Shown: positions 1-8,876, counted from the first letter of the stretch. The stretch: DNA of 64,000 bases from Paenibacillus sp. ACRRY (GCF_022346995.1 NZ_JAKRNM010000001.1:558001-622000); one strand, 5' to 3'. Made by a program: numbers and translations. The notes: generated by a model from the letters alone, not told the origin.

Positions 1-61
1 TTGTAAGGAGCTTGATCAGTGTGGCTTGCTGAGGAAAATACTGTTTTGTTTTAAAACGGAC

Positions 62-103
62 AAAGCAGCCGACCAAAGTAAAAGAGGTCGGCTGCTTTTT
101 TTT
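62..103. terminator. Intrinsic terminator, probably bidirectional
   Basis: An inverted repeat with arms AAAGCAGCCGACC (62-74) and GGTCGGCTGCTTT is followed by eight T on the plus strand and mirrored by A residues on the other side. It can end a plus-strand gene lying left of the window and the minus-strand chemoreceptor gene that stops at 121. No coding region is visible in bases 1-61. Confidence 0.85.
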
Positions 104-120
104 ATCTAGATGAATTAAAA

Positions 121-1881
121 TTAATATTTAAATTGAATCGTCAAACGCTCTAACTGTTGAGACATTTCCGACAAGGTTGTGGATAAGCTCGTGATTTGCT
201 CCATTGAAGCCAGTTGTTCTTCTGAAGATGCAGCTATATTTTGGGAGTTGTCTGCAGCTTGAAGCGCAAGATTGGAGACTTGCTCCTGGCCCGCTGTTAT
301 TTCCTGGACACTTGCCGTGATCTGCTGTGTAACGCTGGCGAGTTCCTCCGTTTGTTGGGCGATAAAGTTGGTAGACCCTACGATTTTGTTGAACTGTTGT
401 TCCGTCTCATTAGCAATCTGTATGCCGGAGTCGACGTCCTGTTTAACTCGATTCAATGTCTTGAGCGATTGTTCTATATCTGAACGCATATCTTGAATCA
501 ACGTGGAAATCTGCCCGGATGACTGGTTCGATTGTTCAGCAAGTTTTCTCACTTCAGCAGCTACTACGGAGAAACCGCGTCCTTCTTCGCCTGCACGGGC
601 TGCTTCAATCGAAGCATTGAGAGCAAGAAGATTCGTCTGCTTCGCAATATCCGTAATGGCATGCAGCATCGTACCGATCTGCTGACTGCGTTCATCCAGC
701 ATTCTCATGACTACATCCGTTTCATTTACCGACTGGTTTATCAGGTTCATTTGTTTCGCTGTATGCTCTACGGCCGTACCACCTATGTTCGCGAGTTCCA
801 TCGCATCAACAGAAGAATCGGCAATGGTTGATGAACTTTCCGCTATTCGCTGGATCCCAATCGATATTTCCTCGAGTGAGGTGGTAGTTCGTTGAAGCAT
901 CATTTGTTGTTCTTGTGCACCTGCTGCAGATTCTTGGATCGAAATGGTGATATTCTCAGTTGCCTGACTGGTGTGCTCCGCTCCAAGGGTCAACTCTTTG
1001 GAAGAAGAGGCTACTTGTTTGGTAGAGAGATCAACTTGACTTATAAGTGTTCTCATGTTTTTAATCATATGGTTAAAGTCCTGTGAAAGCTCACCGATCT
1101 CATCTTTGGACTTCATCTTAACTTCTTCAACGGTTAGGTCACCGTCCGCCACTGACTTCAATCGCTTAGCCACCATAAGGATCGGCTTCGTTAGACGTCC
1201 TGAGATGATGCTGACGATGATGGATCCCAGAACAACTGCCACAGCTGTAACAATAAGAACAAGATAAAGAACTTGTGTGGCACCACTGTTGAACTCACTT
1301 AAGTATGCACCCGAACCGATGATCCACCCCCAATGCGGATCCATTTCAACATATGATACTTTCGTTTCTACCTCACCTGTATCAGGTAGAGCCCACTTGT
1401 AGGTGACAAATCCGCCTCCGGCTGATCCAACGTTAACGAGTTCTTTCCCCAAATATACACCATCTTCTGTAACGACATCTGTCAAATCCTGACCTTCATT
1501 TGAAGGATTCATCACAGAATGAGCATCTTTGCCAACGGCCCATGGATATCCTGTTTCCCCTACAGTATATTCACTTTTTACAGGTCGCTTATTATCTGCA
1601 TTCTTCTCACCGAGCAGTTCTACGCGGAGCTTTTCCTGTGCTTGCTCTAATGTTAGACTTCCATTCTCTACCTGCTCATTGAGGAGATTAATCATACCAA
1701 TGACCATTCGTACACTATTTTCAAGTGCGGCCTTGCCGGATTCATTCATTTCATTTTTTGAAACGGTATAAGAACTGAATCCTATTACGATTGTGGGCAC
1801 AATCAGTATAACCAAGCACAAAGAGACTAACTTAGCTCTTAACGTTCTCATTTTTAGAATGGATCCTATCTTTGTTTTCAC
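121..1881 (-). CDS. Methyl-accepting chemotaxis protein with extracytoplasmic Cache domain
   Basis: Membrane chemoreceptor that signals through CheW/CheA to the flagellar motor. The order is a short cytoplasmic tail, a first membrane helix ([14 protein letters not shown]), an extracellular single-Cache-like domain with the typical GYPWAVG and [11 protein letters not shown] stretches, a second membrane helix ([16 protein letters not shown]), a HAMP linker and a long coiled-coil signalling domain. The hairpin tip carries the highly conserved [16 protein letters not shown]. The ligand cannot be told from sequence. A GTG at 1881 is chosen because GGGGGA lies six bases upstream; an in-frame TTG at 1905 lacks a ribosome binding site. 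The gene stands alone and ends at the hairpin at 62-103. Confidence 0.93.
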   Translation of the reverse strand: MKTKIGSILKMRTLRAKLVSLCLVILIVPTIVIGFSSYTVSKNEMNESGKAALENSVRMVIGMINLLNEQVENGSLTLEQAQEKLRVELLGEKNADNKRPVKSEYTVGETGYPWAVGKDAHSVMNPSNEGQDLTDVVTEDGVYLGKELVNVGSAGGGFVTYKWALPDTGEVETKVSYVEMDPHWGWIIGSGAYLSEFNSGATQVLYLVLIVTAVAVVLGSIIVSIISGRLTKPILMVAKRLKSVADGDLTVEEVKMKSKDEIGELSQDFNHMIKNMRTLISQVDLSTKQVASSSKELTLGAEHTSQATENITISIQESAAGAQEQQMMLQRTTTSLEEISIGIQRIAESSSTIADSSVDAMELANIGGTAVEHTAKQMNLINQSVNETDVVMRMLDERSQQIGTMLHAITDIAKQTNLLALNASIEAARAGEEGRGFSVVAAEVRKLAEQSNQSSGQISTLIQDMRSDIEQSLKTLNRVKQDVDSGIQIANETEQQFNKIVGSTNFIAQQTEELASVTQQITASVQEITAGQEQVSNLALQAADNSQNIAASSEEQLASMEQITSLSTTLSEMSQQLERLTIQFKY

Positions 1882-1986
1882 TTCAGTTCCCCCTAAGTAT
1901 GTCAATGTTACAGATCTAACCCAGAACTCAATAGTTAAAATTTAAATTAAATCTGTACCTAATATATCGAAAAAAGAGGAGGTAAA

Positions 1987-2148
1987 ATGAAGTCTTTGAG
2001 AGATGAAATCTCTCTTTACACTAGATCATCCATTGGCCTATTTAACACAGTGCAATTTGTATTTTATAAAATCATTAGTGGCTGTTGTATAGAACTGAAT
2101 CCAACACAAATAGAGAAGGTGACGATGGCCTGTCAGAGATGTTCATAA
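1987..2148 (+). CDS. Small ORF, 53 residues, unknown
   Basis: A 53-codon frame starts with ATG four bases after a strong AGAGGAGG (1975-1982) and ends with TAA at 2146. The product has two CC/CxxC-like cysteine groups (SGCC and CQRC) and a hydrophobic middle (VQFVFYKII). It lies in the gap between the chemoreceptor and the next gene, transcribed away from the receptor. I do not recognise a family. The ribosome binding site is the main support; the spacing is a little short and the codon use is not strongly gene-like, so it could be chance or a gene remnant. Confidence 0.4.
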   Translation: MKSLRDEISLYTRSSIGLFNTVQFVFYKIISGCCIELNPTQIEKVTMACQRCS

Positions 2149-2223
2149 AACAAAAGTAAACCAACACTTATTGTTGTATAATGATGGTAAAATATACAGG
2201 TGATATGATAGGGGCGAGGGATT

Positions 2224-2625
2224 TTGCACAGAAAGATTAAGATTAACCTCTTTTACTTAGCTGCTGGGATTTACCTGGGTATTGCCGTTGCAGCATTTGT
2301 TCCATGGATTGAGATTGGCTTGAAAATAACGGCATACTCAAGCATCATTGCACTATTAATAACGATCTACGACTCTTCTAAGGTTAGTCTTAGAATAACC
2401 TCGCAAGAAGGAAATTTGTGGAAGCATAGAGTTCACTATGTATTTATGTTGGCTATGAAATTATTAATGATAGTATCACCGTTCGTTCTACTGTTCTGGA
2501 TTAATTATGAGGATGATGAAGAAGTTATAGCCAAGATAAGTAATTACGTAACGTTTGCTGCAATTGGAATTGTTTTCTTTACAAGAGGAATGGAATTAAA
2601 AGGTTTAAGCAGCACTCAAAAATGA
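2224..2625 (+). CDS. Small integral membrane protein, unknown
   Basis: A 133-residue protein with about four hydrophobic helices: residues 8-27, 31-47, 75-95 and 106-122. A polar, basic loop (SSKVSLRITSQEGNLWKHR) separates the halves and acidic residues (NYEDDEE) sit between helices three and four. The start is a TTG with GAGGG six bases upstream. A TATAAT sequence at 2177-2182 fits a promoter -10 box but no good -35 box is seen. Two helix pairs may suggest an internal duplication, but sequence identity between the halves is not visible. Function unknown. Confidence 0.72.
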   Translation: MHRKIKINLFYLAAGIYLGIAVAAFVPWIEIGLKITAYSSIIALLITIYDSSKVSLRITSQEGNLWKHRVHYVFMLAMKLLMIVSPFVLLFWINYEDDEEVIAKISNYVTFAAIGIVFFTRGMELKGLSSTQK

Positions 2626-2655
2626 TTTCTATGCTTATTGCATTATTATAGATCG

Positions 2656-2692
2656 AAAGGGGTGTTACCTTACGGTAATTACTCCTTTTTTG
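2656..2692 (+). terminator. Intrinsic terminator
   Basis: Imperfect hairpin AAAGGGGTGTTACC / GGTAATTACTCCTTT followed by a T run, placed just after the membrane protein gene ending at 2625. Confidence 0.7.
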
Positions 2693-2728
2693 CATTGGAG
2701 AGCAGAGTTAAAGATAGCCAAAAAAGAA

Positions 2729-2785
2729 TTGTAATCTTTATCCTAATGGAGTAATATGCTAATTATATATATCTCAAAGATATAT
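2729..2785 (+). promoter_or_regulatory. Promoter and PadR-type operator of the PadR-CPBP pair
   Basis: TTGTAA (2729-2734) and TAATAT (2752-2757) are spaced by 17 bases. Ten bases further lies a perfect dyad, ATATATCT-CAA-AGATATAT (2767-2785), over the expected transcription start. AT-rich palindromes of this kind are typical PadR operators, so autorepression by the downstream gene product is likely. The role is inferred. Confidence 0.65.
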
Positions 2786-2803
2786 TATGAACGGGGAGGG
2801 CAT

Positions 2804-3352
2804 ATGAAAAGAATCAATACGACCCACTTTGCGATTCTCGGCTTGCTTCGGTTGAAGCCCATGAGCGCCTATGAGCTTGTTAAGTTTTCGAAGGAGAGCA
2901 TCGGCCTTTTCTGGAACGAATCGTATGGACATATTCATAAGAGTATCAAACAATTGCAGTTAGATGGCTCTGTAACGGTGGTGGAAGAAGCAGAGACGGG
3001 AAGACGTAAAATTGTCTTCGGCATTACAGAACAGGGATGTAAGCAGCTTGATTCCTGGCTAGCTCTGCCACCTGAAGAACCCGTTATGAGAAGTGAACTG
3101 CTAATGAAGCTCTTTGTCTCCGATGAACGTCATTTCCCGCAACTCATCACTTTTCTCGAAGAGGAATTAGCAGCAAATGAGCAGCTAATCACAATGCTTG
3201 CAGGAATTAAAGCGAGTGTTCCTAAAGGGGAAAGCAAACAAGCCCAGCTCTGGTTGTTAACACTGGACTATGGGGAGAGATATCTTCGAATGACTATGGA
3301 ATGGTGTCAGCATGCGCTGGAAACGTTAAGTCATCCAAACAGGGGAGATTAA
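2804..3352 (+). CDS. PadR family transcriptional regulator
   Basis: A 182-residue regulator. The N-terminal winged helix is recognisable (HFAILGLLRLKPMSAYEL, then GHIHKSIKQLQLDG and the wing with GRRKIVFGITEQG), followed by the helical dimerisation region of the longer PadR/Vir-type subgroup. The ATG at 2804 is chosen because GGGGAGGG lies just upstream; an in-frame codon at 2756 falls inside the promoter. It is followed after one base by a CPBP protease gene, so the two form an operon. The dyad at 2767-2785 is a likely self-operator. The inducer is unknown; PadR proteins commonly answer to small aromatic or cationic compounds. Confidence 0.88.
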   Translation: MKRINTTHFAILGLLRLKPMSAYELVKFSKESIGLFWNESYGHIHKSIKQLQLDGSVTVVEEAETGRRKIVFGITEQGCKQLDSWLALPPEEPVMRSELLMKLFVSDERHFPQLITFLEEELAANEQLITMLAGIKASVPKGESKQAQLWLLTLDYGERYLRMTMEWCQHALETLSHPNRGD

Positions 3353-3353
3353 A

Positions 3354-4073
3354 ATGAATAAAAAACGATCCACACTCATTCCGATCCTTTTGGTCACAAT
3401 CGTGGTGGTTGCTTGTGCACCTCTCCTGTTATGGTTTAGAAGCAGGCCGCTTCTCCAATTAAAGGTCTTCGAAAGCGATGTATACAACCTGGAGATGAGT
3501 TATCAGATCACGGTGTTGTTATTAGCTGTAATAGTAATTGGCATAGTATACGGGTTGGCAGGTAAGGGTGGACTTAGGTATTTAGATCTGAAAAAGCGAG
3601 ACGGAAAAATTCGGTCCGAACCGTGGATCGGCATTAAGCCGAAAGAAACAGAGACATGGAAACACTTGGGTCTAAACTTTGCGGTCATCATTACGTTGGT
3701 AACTGCTGTGGTTATCTACTTCCAAGTAGTGCACGGGGAAACCGTGAGACTGGAATTGTATCCCGGAGTTATTCTCATCCTTGTGTTTGCACTAATGAAT
3801 GCTTTTTCTGAAGAAATCATCTTTCGGTTTTCATTTGTTGCCGTTGTTGGCAATTATGGTTTGTCCCCGTATATAGCTCAAGGACTGGCGGCTGCAATCT
3901 TTGGGGCCGTTCATTATTTTGGACATCCAGGCGGGATACCCGGTGTATTCATGGCAGCTTTTATCGGTTGGTTTTTAGCCAAATCGATGTTAGAAACGAG
4001 AGGATTCTTCTGGGCGTTGGCGATTCATTTCTTGCAGGATGTTCTTATTTTCAGTGCGTTATTTATGAAATAG
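3354..4073 (+). CDS. CPBP family intramembrane metalloprotease (Abi/CAAX type)
   Basis: A 239-residue multi-pass membrane protein. The family signature is intact: EE at residues 153-154 with R158 (EEIIFRF), H187 in FGAVHYFGH, and a final H225/D229 pair (HFLQD). These residues form the intramembrane metal site of CPBP proteases such as Rce1. About six hydrophobic helices are seen. In Gram-positive bacteria such genes often serve in bacteriocin immunity or surface protein processing; here the substrate is unknown. The ATG is eight bases after GGGGAGA and one base after the PadR stop codon, so expression is coupled to the regulator. Confidence 0.88.
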   Translation: MNKKRSTLIPILLVTIVVVACAPLLLWFRSRPLLQLKVFESDVYNLEMSYQITVLLLAVIVIGIVYGLAGKGGLRYLDLKKRDGKIRSEPWIGIKPKETETWKHLGLNFAVIITLVTAVVIYFQVVHGETVRLELYPGVILILVFALMNAFSEEIIFRFSFVAVVGNYGLSPYIAQGLAAAIFGAVHYFGHPGGIPGVFMAAFIGWFLAKSMLETRGFFWALAIHFLQDVLIFSALFMK

Positions 4074-4095
4074 CTGAGCTTGTGAGTTCATACAA

Positions 4096-4127
4096 AAGTG
4101 AACCGCCCATTGAAAGGCGGTTCACTT
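4096..4127. terminator. Bidirectional terminator between convergent genes
   Basis: Perfect hairpin with 12-base arms AAGTGAACCGCC (4096-4107) and GGCGGTTCACTT (4116-4127). The better U-tract is on the minus strand, so it mainly ends the acetyltransferase gene. Confidence 0.8.
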
Positions 4128-4145
4128 AATCCAATGGCTATTCAT

Positions 4146-4616
4146 CTACAAGTGCTTCTCATAAAATACCATTGTCATTCTGTCATTAATTACTTTGGTT
4201 ACACCCGTTTTTTTATAGCCTATCTTCTCATACAAGTAACAGTTTCCTTTCTCTTGTAAGATGGTGCCCAGTCTCCATGACTTAGCATCATCATATATTT
4301 GCTCAACCATTGTAAAGACTTTTTGAGCAATGCCTTTTCCCTGATGTTCTGGCAGTATAAAAATGGGGCTAACACTATAGATTTGGTCATCTTTTTTCAC
4401 GACTCTAATTCCGCCCACAGCAGCCTCAAGATGATGAATTATGAAATAATCTGTGAAAGACTGATTGATTTGAGTAAGAATTCTTTCTACGGTTTCATTG
4501 GCAGGGCTTGTTTCAAAATCCTGATATTTTTCCAACAAGGGCATAAATGCTTTAACTTTCATTTTGTGAATAGTCATTGCATCATTTAAATCTGCTTTAC
4601 ATAATGAAACCTCCAT
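4146..4616 (-). CDS. GNAT family N-acetyltransferase
   Basis: A 156-residue single-domain GNAT protein. The acetyl-CoA site is clear: the strand SPIFILPEHQGKGIAQKVF holds the Q/R-x-x-G-x-A/G loop, and the C-terminal NCYLYEKIGYKKTG is the usual end of the fold. The acceptor substrate cannot be named. The start ATG at 4616 follows GGGGG by nine bases on the minus strand. It appears to be a single-gene unit, ending at the hairpin at 4096-4127. Confidence 0.85.
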   Translation of the reverse strand: MEVSLCKADLNDAMTIHKMKVKAFMPLLEKYQDFETSPANETVERILTQINQSFTDYFIIHHLEAAVGGIRVVKKDDQIYSVSPIFILPEHQGKGIAQKVFTMVEQIYDDAKSWRLGTILQEKGNCYLYEKIGYKKTGVTKVINDRMTMVFYEKHL

Positions 4617-4928
4617 TAAAATTTACCCCCTTTTGAGACGCTCTTTTACAATACGTTAGCTAGCACATGCTCTGTTTACTTAGTGCAAAGAAAGATATTC
4701 GTCTAAGTTGATGTTTGTTTAATTTGCAGCCATTAAACAAGATAAAGCCAACGTATTTTTCTTTTTCGACGTTGTATTTTCATATTACTTGCTATGGCGA
4801 TCCTCCAAGAAAGCAATGCACCAAAAGTGTCTCCTTGCATAGTGCAAATTTTAACGCGTGATAAAACTGTAATCCCTCATTGAAATATACCACTGCAAAG
4901 TCTAAATATACCTTCGGAACAAAACCCT
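4617..4928. other. Intergenic stretch without a supported feature
   Basis: 312 bases between two minus-strand genes. I see no terminator hairpin, no frame with a convincing ribosome binding site, and no repeat. It presumably contains the acetyltransferase promoter and the 3' end of the LysR transcript. Confidence 0.5.
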
Positions 4929-5828
4929 TTATTTTATATGATTAATCAGAATGTCTTTAAAATTTTGTGCGGCTTGGGATAAATGGCGATGTTCTATCCA
5001 GATCAGGGCAGTTTCAGAGTTTACATTGGGAACAATTTCAGCAAAAGACAAGCTTTCAGATGTTCTGATCTGTAGTGCAATTTTTGGAACAATCGCTATT
5101 CCTAATCCTGAATCTGCCAAGGTCATTAAGGTTGTTACATCAAGACTTTCACAAATAATTTTAGGATTAAATCCAAAACTGTTACATGTCTCAACAAACC
5201 TGTGGAAAACATTATAATCACCTTGGCCGCGTAACACCATGAGAGGCTGATTTTCCAATTCTTTTATGGAGATCGTTTTTCCTTTGAAAAAGGTGCCGTT
5301 AGAAGGTTGAACAGCTACAAGAGGCTCGGATTGTATGGGGTATATGGAGAGATTTCTCATATCCGTCATTTCTTTTGTCTGTAGCGGCAATCGGACAATG
5401 CCTAGTTCAATCTCTCTATTTTGTAAAAGCTCTTCAATTCTTCGTGAATCTTCCTCCAACAGTTGAAATGAGATATGAGGATAGTTGTCCTTAAATATTT
5501 TTAAAATGGGTGGGAGGTAAGGTAGGCATGACATTACTGTCCCGATCGCGAGTTTCCCTCGTTGTCCATCCTGTTGTTCCCTCACTTCTGTAACCATTGC
5601 ATCAATTGAATTTAGCACTTCCTTCGCCCGTGTATAGAATGTTTCTCCAGCAGGGGTTAATTCGAATTTTTTATGATTGCGTTTAATGAGAATGACTCCG
5701 AGCTCATCTTCTAACGCTTTTAATTGCATACTTAATGGGGGCTGTCCCATATGCAGGCGGTTCGCAGCGCGTGTAATTTGTCCTTCATCTACGATGGTTA
5801 CAAAATAAAATAGTTTCTTCAAATCCAT
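4929..5828 (-). CDS. LysR family transcriptional regulator
   Basis: A 299-residue LysR protein. The N-terminal winged helix-turn-helix is typical (FYFVTIVDEGQITRAANRL, then QPPLSMQLKALEDELG and LTPAGETFYTRAKEVL), followed by the periplasmic-binding-like effector domain from about residue 90. It is transcribed away from the UbiD/UbiX operon with 139 bases between the starts. The same arrangement is known for BsdA with bsdBCD in Bacillus subtilis and HudR with hudA in Pseudomonas, so it most likely activates the decarboxylase genes in response to the aromatic or heteroaromatic acid. The ligand itself is inference. Confidence 0.88.
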   Translation of the reverse strand: MDLKKLFYFVTIVDEGQITRAANRLHMGQPPLSMQLKALEDELGVILIKRNHKKFELTPAGETFYTRAKEVLNSIDAMVTEVREQQDGQRGKLAIGTVMSCLPYLPPILKIFKDNYPHISFQLLEEDSRRIEELLQNREIELGIVRLPLQTKEMTDMRNLSIYPIQSEPLVAVQPSNGTFFKGKTISIKELENQPLMVLRGQGDYNVFHRFVETCNSFGFNPKIICESLDVTTLMTLADSGLGIAIVPKIALQIRTSESLSFAEIVPNVNSETALIWIEHRHLSQAAQNFKDILINHIK

Positions 5829-5905
5829 AAATTCAGCATCCCTTGCATATATTTTTCAGATGAACACCTATCATTATATATATTTTACATATAGTTATAC
5901 AGCGT

Positions 5906-5920
5906 CTTAAAATGAATAAG
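5906..5920. promoter_or_regulatory. Candidate LysR box (T-N11-A dyad)
   Basis: CTTA-N7-TAAG in the LysR-UbiD intergenic region fits the general T-N11-A pattern of LysR sites. It lies about 48 bases before the decarboxylase start. No experimental motif for this regulator is known to me. Confidence 0.4.
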
Positions 5921-5967
5921 CAAGATTAACAGTTAGCAAATAACTTATTTCAAGGAGGACAATGGAT

Positions 5968-7437
5968 ATGAAACCATTAAAAAGTTTTCGCGAATATGTA
6001 GAAGTATTGAAAGAATATAACGAAGTCGTTTCGATTCATCAAGAAATTGATTGGAACTTAGAAATGAGTGCCATCATTCGACGAGCTTATGAAACTCACG
6101 CTCCAGCACCGCTTTTTAAAAATGTGAAAGACAGCACACCAGGTTTTGAAGTATTGGGAGCGCCAGTAGGGCTCAGCCCCAATGAAGAACATCCCTATAT
6201 TCGAGTAGCTCTCTCCCTTGGGCTGCCAATAAACACTACTGCCCCTGAGCTAGTTGAAGCGTGGTCTCATCTTCCGGAAGTCACTCCCATTCCGCCTCGT
6301 TTAGTTGAAAACGGTGAATGCAAAGAAAACAAATTGTTTAATGATGAGATTGACCTTACCAAACTACCTATACCGTTTATTCATGTTGGAGATGGGGGCC
6401 GTTACATTAATACTTACGGTATACTTGTTGTCCGTACTCCTGATGGATCCTGGGTTAACTGGTCTATTACACGTGTAATGCTTGATGGACCCCAGTCATT
6501 GGCGGGTGTTATTATCCCATCTCAGGATTTAGGGAAAATACACCGTCAGTGGAAGGAAATCGGCGAAGAGATGCCGTTCGCCTTATGCTTGGGCGTAGAT
6601 CCTGGTATCGCTATGATCGCAGGCTATCCTCTTTCCGGTGATGTTAGCGAAAGGGAACTGATCGGAGGATGGTACGGTGAAGCCATCGATGTTGTGAAAT
6701 GCGAGACGAATGATTTGGAAGTACCAGCGACAAGTGAGATTGTAATTGAGGGAACAGTCTCCCTAACAGAAATGGTTCCGGAAGGTCCGTTTGGAGAATA
6801 CGCCGGTTATACATGGATCGGTCATGAAAAACCAACACCACGCTTTGATGTAAAAGCGATGACACATCGGAATAATCCAATCATACCTGTAAGTGCAACC
6901 GGCGTACCTCCTGAAGAAAGTTCCACGAATTGGGGCATCGGTATTGCAGCAGATATTCAAAATACACTGCGAAAACAAGGACTTCCTATCAAACAATGCT
7001 TTATTCCGTTAGAGTCTGCAGTACATTGGCTTGTCGTCACGGTAGATCGTAGTCAACAAAAAGTGGATAATGAACAGTTATCTCATGACATTGGAGCAGC
7101 CGTTTTTGCAACGAGAGCGGGTTCCTACGTACCCAAAGTCATCGTTTTAGATGACGATATTGATCCAAGTAACATTAATCAGGTTGTATGGGCGTTTGCT
7201 ACTCGCCATCATCCAGATCAACGTGAAGTTATGGCTGAACAAAAGGTTCTACCTCTTGTCGGATACCTGGATGAAAAAGAAAAGCGTGAGGCGCTCACTA
7301 CAAAAGCCATTTATAACTGTTTATTGCCTTTAAACAATGGCTCTAGTGATGAACAATCCATTGAAGCATCATTCAGAAGTTATCCCGAAGAGATGCGTCA
7401 GAATATTATTGAGAATTGGGAAAAATACGGATTTTGA
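5968..7437 (+). CDS. UbiD family prenyl-FMN-dependent decarboxylase
   Basis: A reversible (de)carboxylase that uses prenylated FMN. Counting from an in-frame ATG two codons further upstream, the catalytic triad is R171 (SITRVM), E274 and E279 in EGPFGEY, matching the Arg-Glu-Glu set of fungal Fdc1. The sequence around WNLEMSAIIRRAYE and APAPLFKNVK is nearer to the Fdc1/HudA branch than to BsdC, so cinnamate-type, pyrrole-2-carboxylate or furan acids are candidate substrates. The ATG at 5968 is nine bases after AAGGAGG; the ATG at 5962 is only three bases away and less likely. The next gene encodes the cofactor-making UbiX enzyme 35 bases downstream. No BsdD-like third subunit is present. Confidence 0.9.
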   Translation: MKPLKSFREYVEVLKEYNEVVSIHQEIDWNLEMSAIIRRAYETHAPAPLFKNVKDSTPGFEVLGAPVGLSPNEEHPYIRVALSLGLPINTTAPELVEAWSHLPEVTPIPPRLVENGECKENKLFNDEIDLTKLPIPFIHVGDGGRYINTYGILVVRTPDGSWVNWSITRVMLDGPQSLAGVIIPSQDLGKIHRQWKEIGEEMPFALCLGVDPGIAMIAGYPLSGDVSERELIGGWYGEAIDVVKCETNDLEVPATSEIVIEGTVSLTEMVPEGPFGEYAGYTWIGHEKPTPRFDVKAMTHRNNPIIPVSATGVPPEESSTNWGIGIAADIQNTLRKQGLPIKQCFIPLESAVHWLVVTVDRSQQKVDNEQLSHDIGAAVFATRAGSYVPKVIVLDDDIDPSNINQVVWAFATRHHPDQREVMAEQKVLPLVGYLDEKEKREALTTKAIYNCLLPLNNGSSDEQSIEASFRSYPEEMRQNIIENWEKYGF

Positions 7438-7472
7438 TATGTTTCATATAACACAGAGGGAAGGAGAGTAAA

Positions 7473-8072
7473 ATGAAATTAATTATAGCAATAACCGGGG
7501 CAACGGGTGCTATGTTTGGTGTTCGCCTGTTACAGCTTCTTCAAGATACCGATATTGAAACCCATCTCGTGTTATCTTCATGGGCCGCAGCAACCATTCA
7601 AGAAGAAACGCCGTATACGGCAAAGGAAGTTACACAGTTAGCTGATTACTCCTATTCCAATAAGGATTTGGGAGCCAAGATTTCGAGTGGTTCCTTTCAA
7701 GTGGATGGTATGATTGTTGCTCCTTGCACGATGAAAACATTAGCTTCCATTCGTATAGGACTTGGTGACAATCTAATTACTCGCGCCGCCGATGTCATCT
7801 TGAAAGAACGCAAAAAGCTAGTCTTAGTGGCACGAGAAACACCACTCAACGATATTCATTTAGAAAATATGTTGACTTTATCTCGTATGGGGACTGTAAT
7901 ACTTCCTCCAATGCCTGCGTTCTATAATCATCCCGATTCTCTTGATGATATCTTCAATCATATTGCATTTCGAACACTGGATCAGTTCAACATACATCTC
8001 CCAGAGGCAGAAGAAAAACGCTGGAATGGACTTTTAAAAAGTAAAGGGATTACGCAGGAGCAGATCCTCTAA
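7473..8072 (+). CDS. ubiX: UbiX-type flavin prenyltransferase
   Basis: A 199-residue enzyme that joins dimethylallyl phosphate to FMN and makes the prenyl-FMN needed by the UbiD protein just upstream. Family landmarks are all present: GATGAMFGVRLLQ for FMN binding, KISSGSFQVDGMIVAPCTMKT, the ARETPLN loop and the late PAFYNHP motif. Length is normal. The ATG follows GAAGGAGAG at a good distance. Pairing of ubiD and ubiX under one LysR regulator makes this a dedicated, inducible cofactor-plus-enzyme unit, not the ubiquinone or menaquinone pathway. A terminator follows at once. Confidence 0.92.
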   Translation: MKLIIAITGATGAMFGVRLLQLLQDTDIETHLVLSSWAAATIQEETPYTAKEVTQLADYSYSNKDLGAKISSGSFQVDGMIVAPCTMKTLASIRIGLGDNLITRAADVILKERKKLVLVARETPLNDIHLENMLTLSRMGTVILPPMPAFYNHPDSLDDIFNHIAFRTLDQFNIHLPEAEEKRWNGLLKSKGITQEQIL

Positions 8073-8080
8073 GAAATAAT

Positions 8081-8127
8081 AAAAGCCTAAACTCATCATC
8101 ACTTGCTGAGTTTGGGCTTTTCCTTTT
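8081..8127 (+). terminator. Intrinsic terminator of the ubiD-ubiX operon
   Basis: Hairpin AAAAGCCTAAACTCA / TGAGTTTGGGCTTTT followed by a T-rich tail. Confidence 0.85.
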
Positions 8128-8205
8128 CCAATTAACAATGATTTTAATAATTTTTGTATAAAAAGGTTGCATCCCACTAAATAATAAGTTCTGGGGGTGT
8201 ATGGA

Positions 8206-8835
8206 ATGGACAAAATGAAAATTCATCTCAAGGGGAAAAATATAGCTCTAATTGTCGTGGATGTTCAAAACGATTACTGTCATCCAGATGGGGCGATCTC
8301 CAAAAGCGGAATTGATGTGAGCTCAGTAAAACAAATGATGCCTCATTTGCATTTTTTATTAGAAGCTGCAAGACGAAGCTCAATTCCCATCATTTTTCTG
8401 CAAACTAACCATGAAGATGCTACTGACTCCGAAGTATGGCTTTCACGTTTTCCGGATGGGGTAAACCCTATTTGTCGTACAGGAAGCTGGGGAGCAAATT
8501 TTTACGAAGTGGCACCACAGGCGAATGATATCATTGTCAAAAAGCATCGTTACAGCGGGTTTGTCCATACGAGATTGGAGAGCGTTCTGCAAACGCTCAA
8601 AATAGAAACCCTCATTATGACAGGGGTTAGCACGAATTTGTGTGTTGAGTCTACAGCGAGGGAAGGTTTTATGCTTGATTATCACATTGTTCTTATACAA
8701 GATGCCTGTGCGGCTTTTTCACAAGCAGAACATGATATGACGTTGAAAACAGTGGATACGTATTTCGGAATGGTTACAGATACAGCAGGAATCGTCTCTT
8801 ATATCGAGACCTCGCATCAGACAACAGTAAATTAA
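8206..8835 (+). CDS. Isochorismatase-family cysteine amidohydrolase (RutB-like)
   Basis: A 209-residue cysteine hydrolase. The triad is D19 (IVVDVQNDY), K113 in KHRYSGF and C146 in GVSTNLCVESTARE, with the usual cis-peptide before the cysteine. The KHRYSGF and NLCVESTAREGF stretches are most like RutB and carbamoylsarcosine/biuret-type amidases, so hydrolysis of a small ureide or amide is likely; nicotinamidase is less likely. The ATG at 8206 is eight bases after GGGGG. It is a single gene with its own terminator, next to but not co-transcribed with the decarboxylase operon. Confidence 0.85.
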   Translation: MDKMKIHLKGKNIALIVVDVQNDYCHPDGAISKSGIDVSSVKQMMPHLHFLLEAARRSSIPIIFLQTNHEDATDSEVWLSRFPDGVNPICRTGSWGANFYEVAPQANDIIVKKHRYSGFVHTRLESVLQTLKIETLIMTGVSTNLCVESTAREGFMLDYHIVLIQDACAAFSQAEHDMTLKTVDTYFGMVTDTAGIVSYIETSHQTTVN

Positions 8836-8876
8836 ACAGAGACGTAGTTGTCGTAAGACAAAAAAATGTTCCACTC

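Noticed and set aside
1900..1905. TTGACA on the minus strand as a -35 box.
   Set aside because: It lies only about 20 bases before the GTG start, so its -10 would fall inside the coding region.
1940..1995. A TTCGATAT sequence on the minus strand resembling a sigmaD -10 box for the chemoreceptor gene.
   Set aside because: No TAAA -35 element at the required distance.
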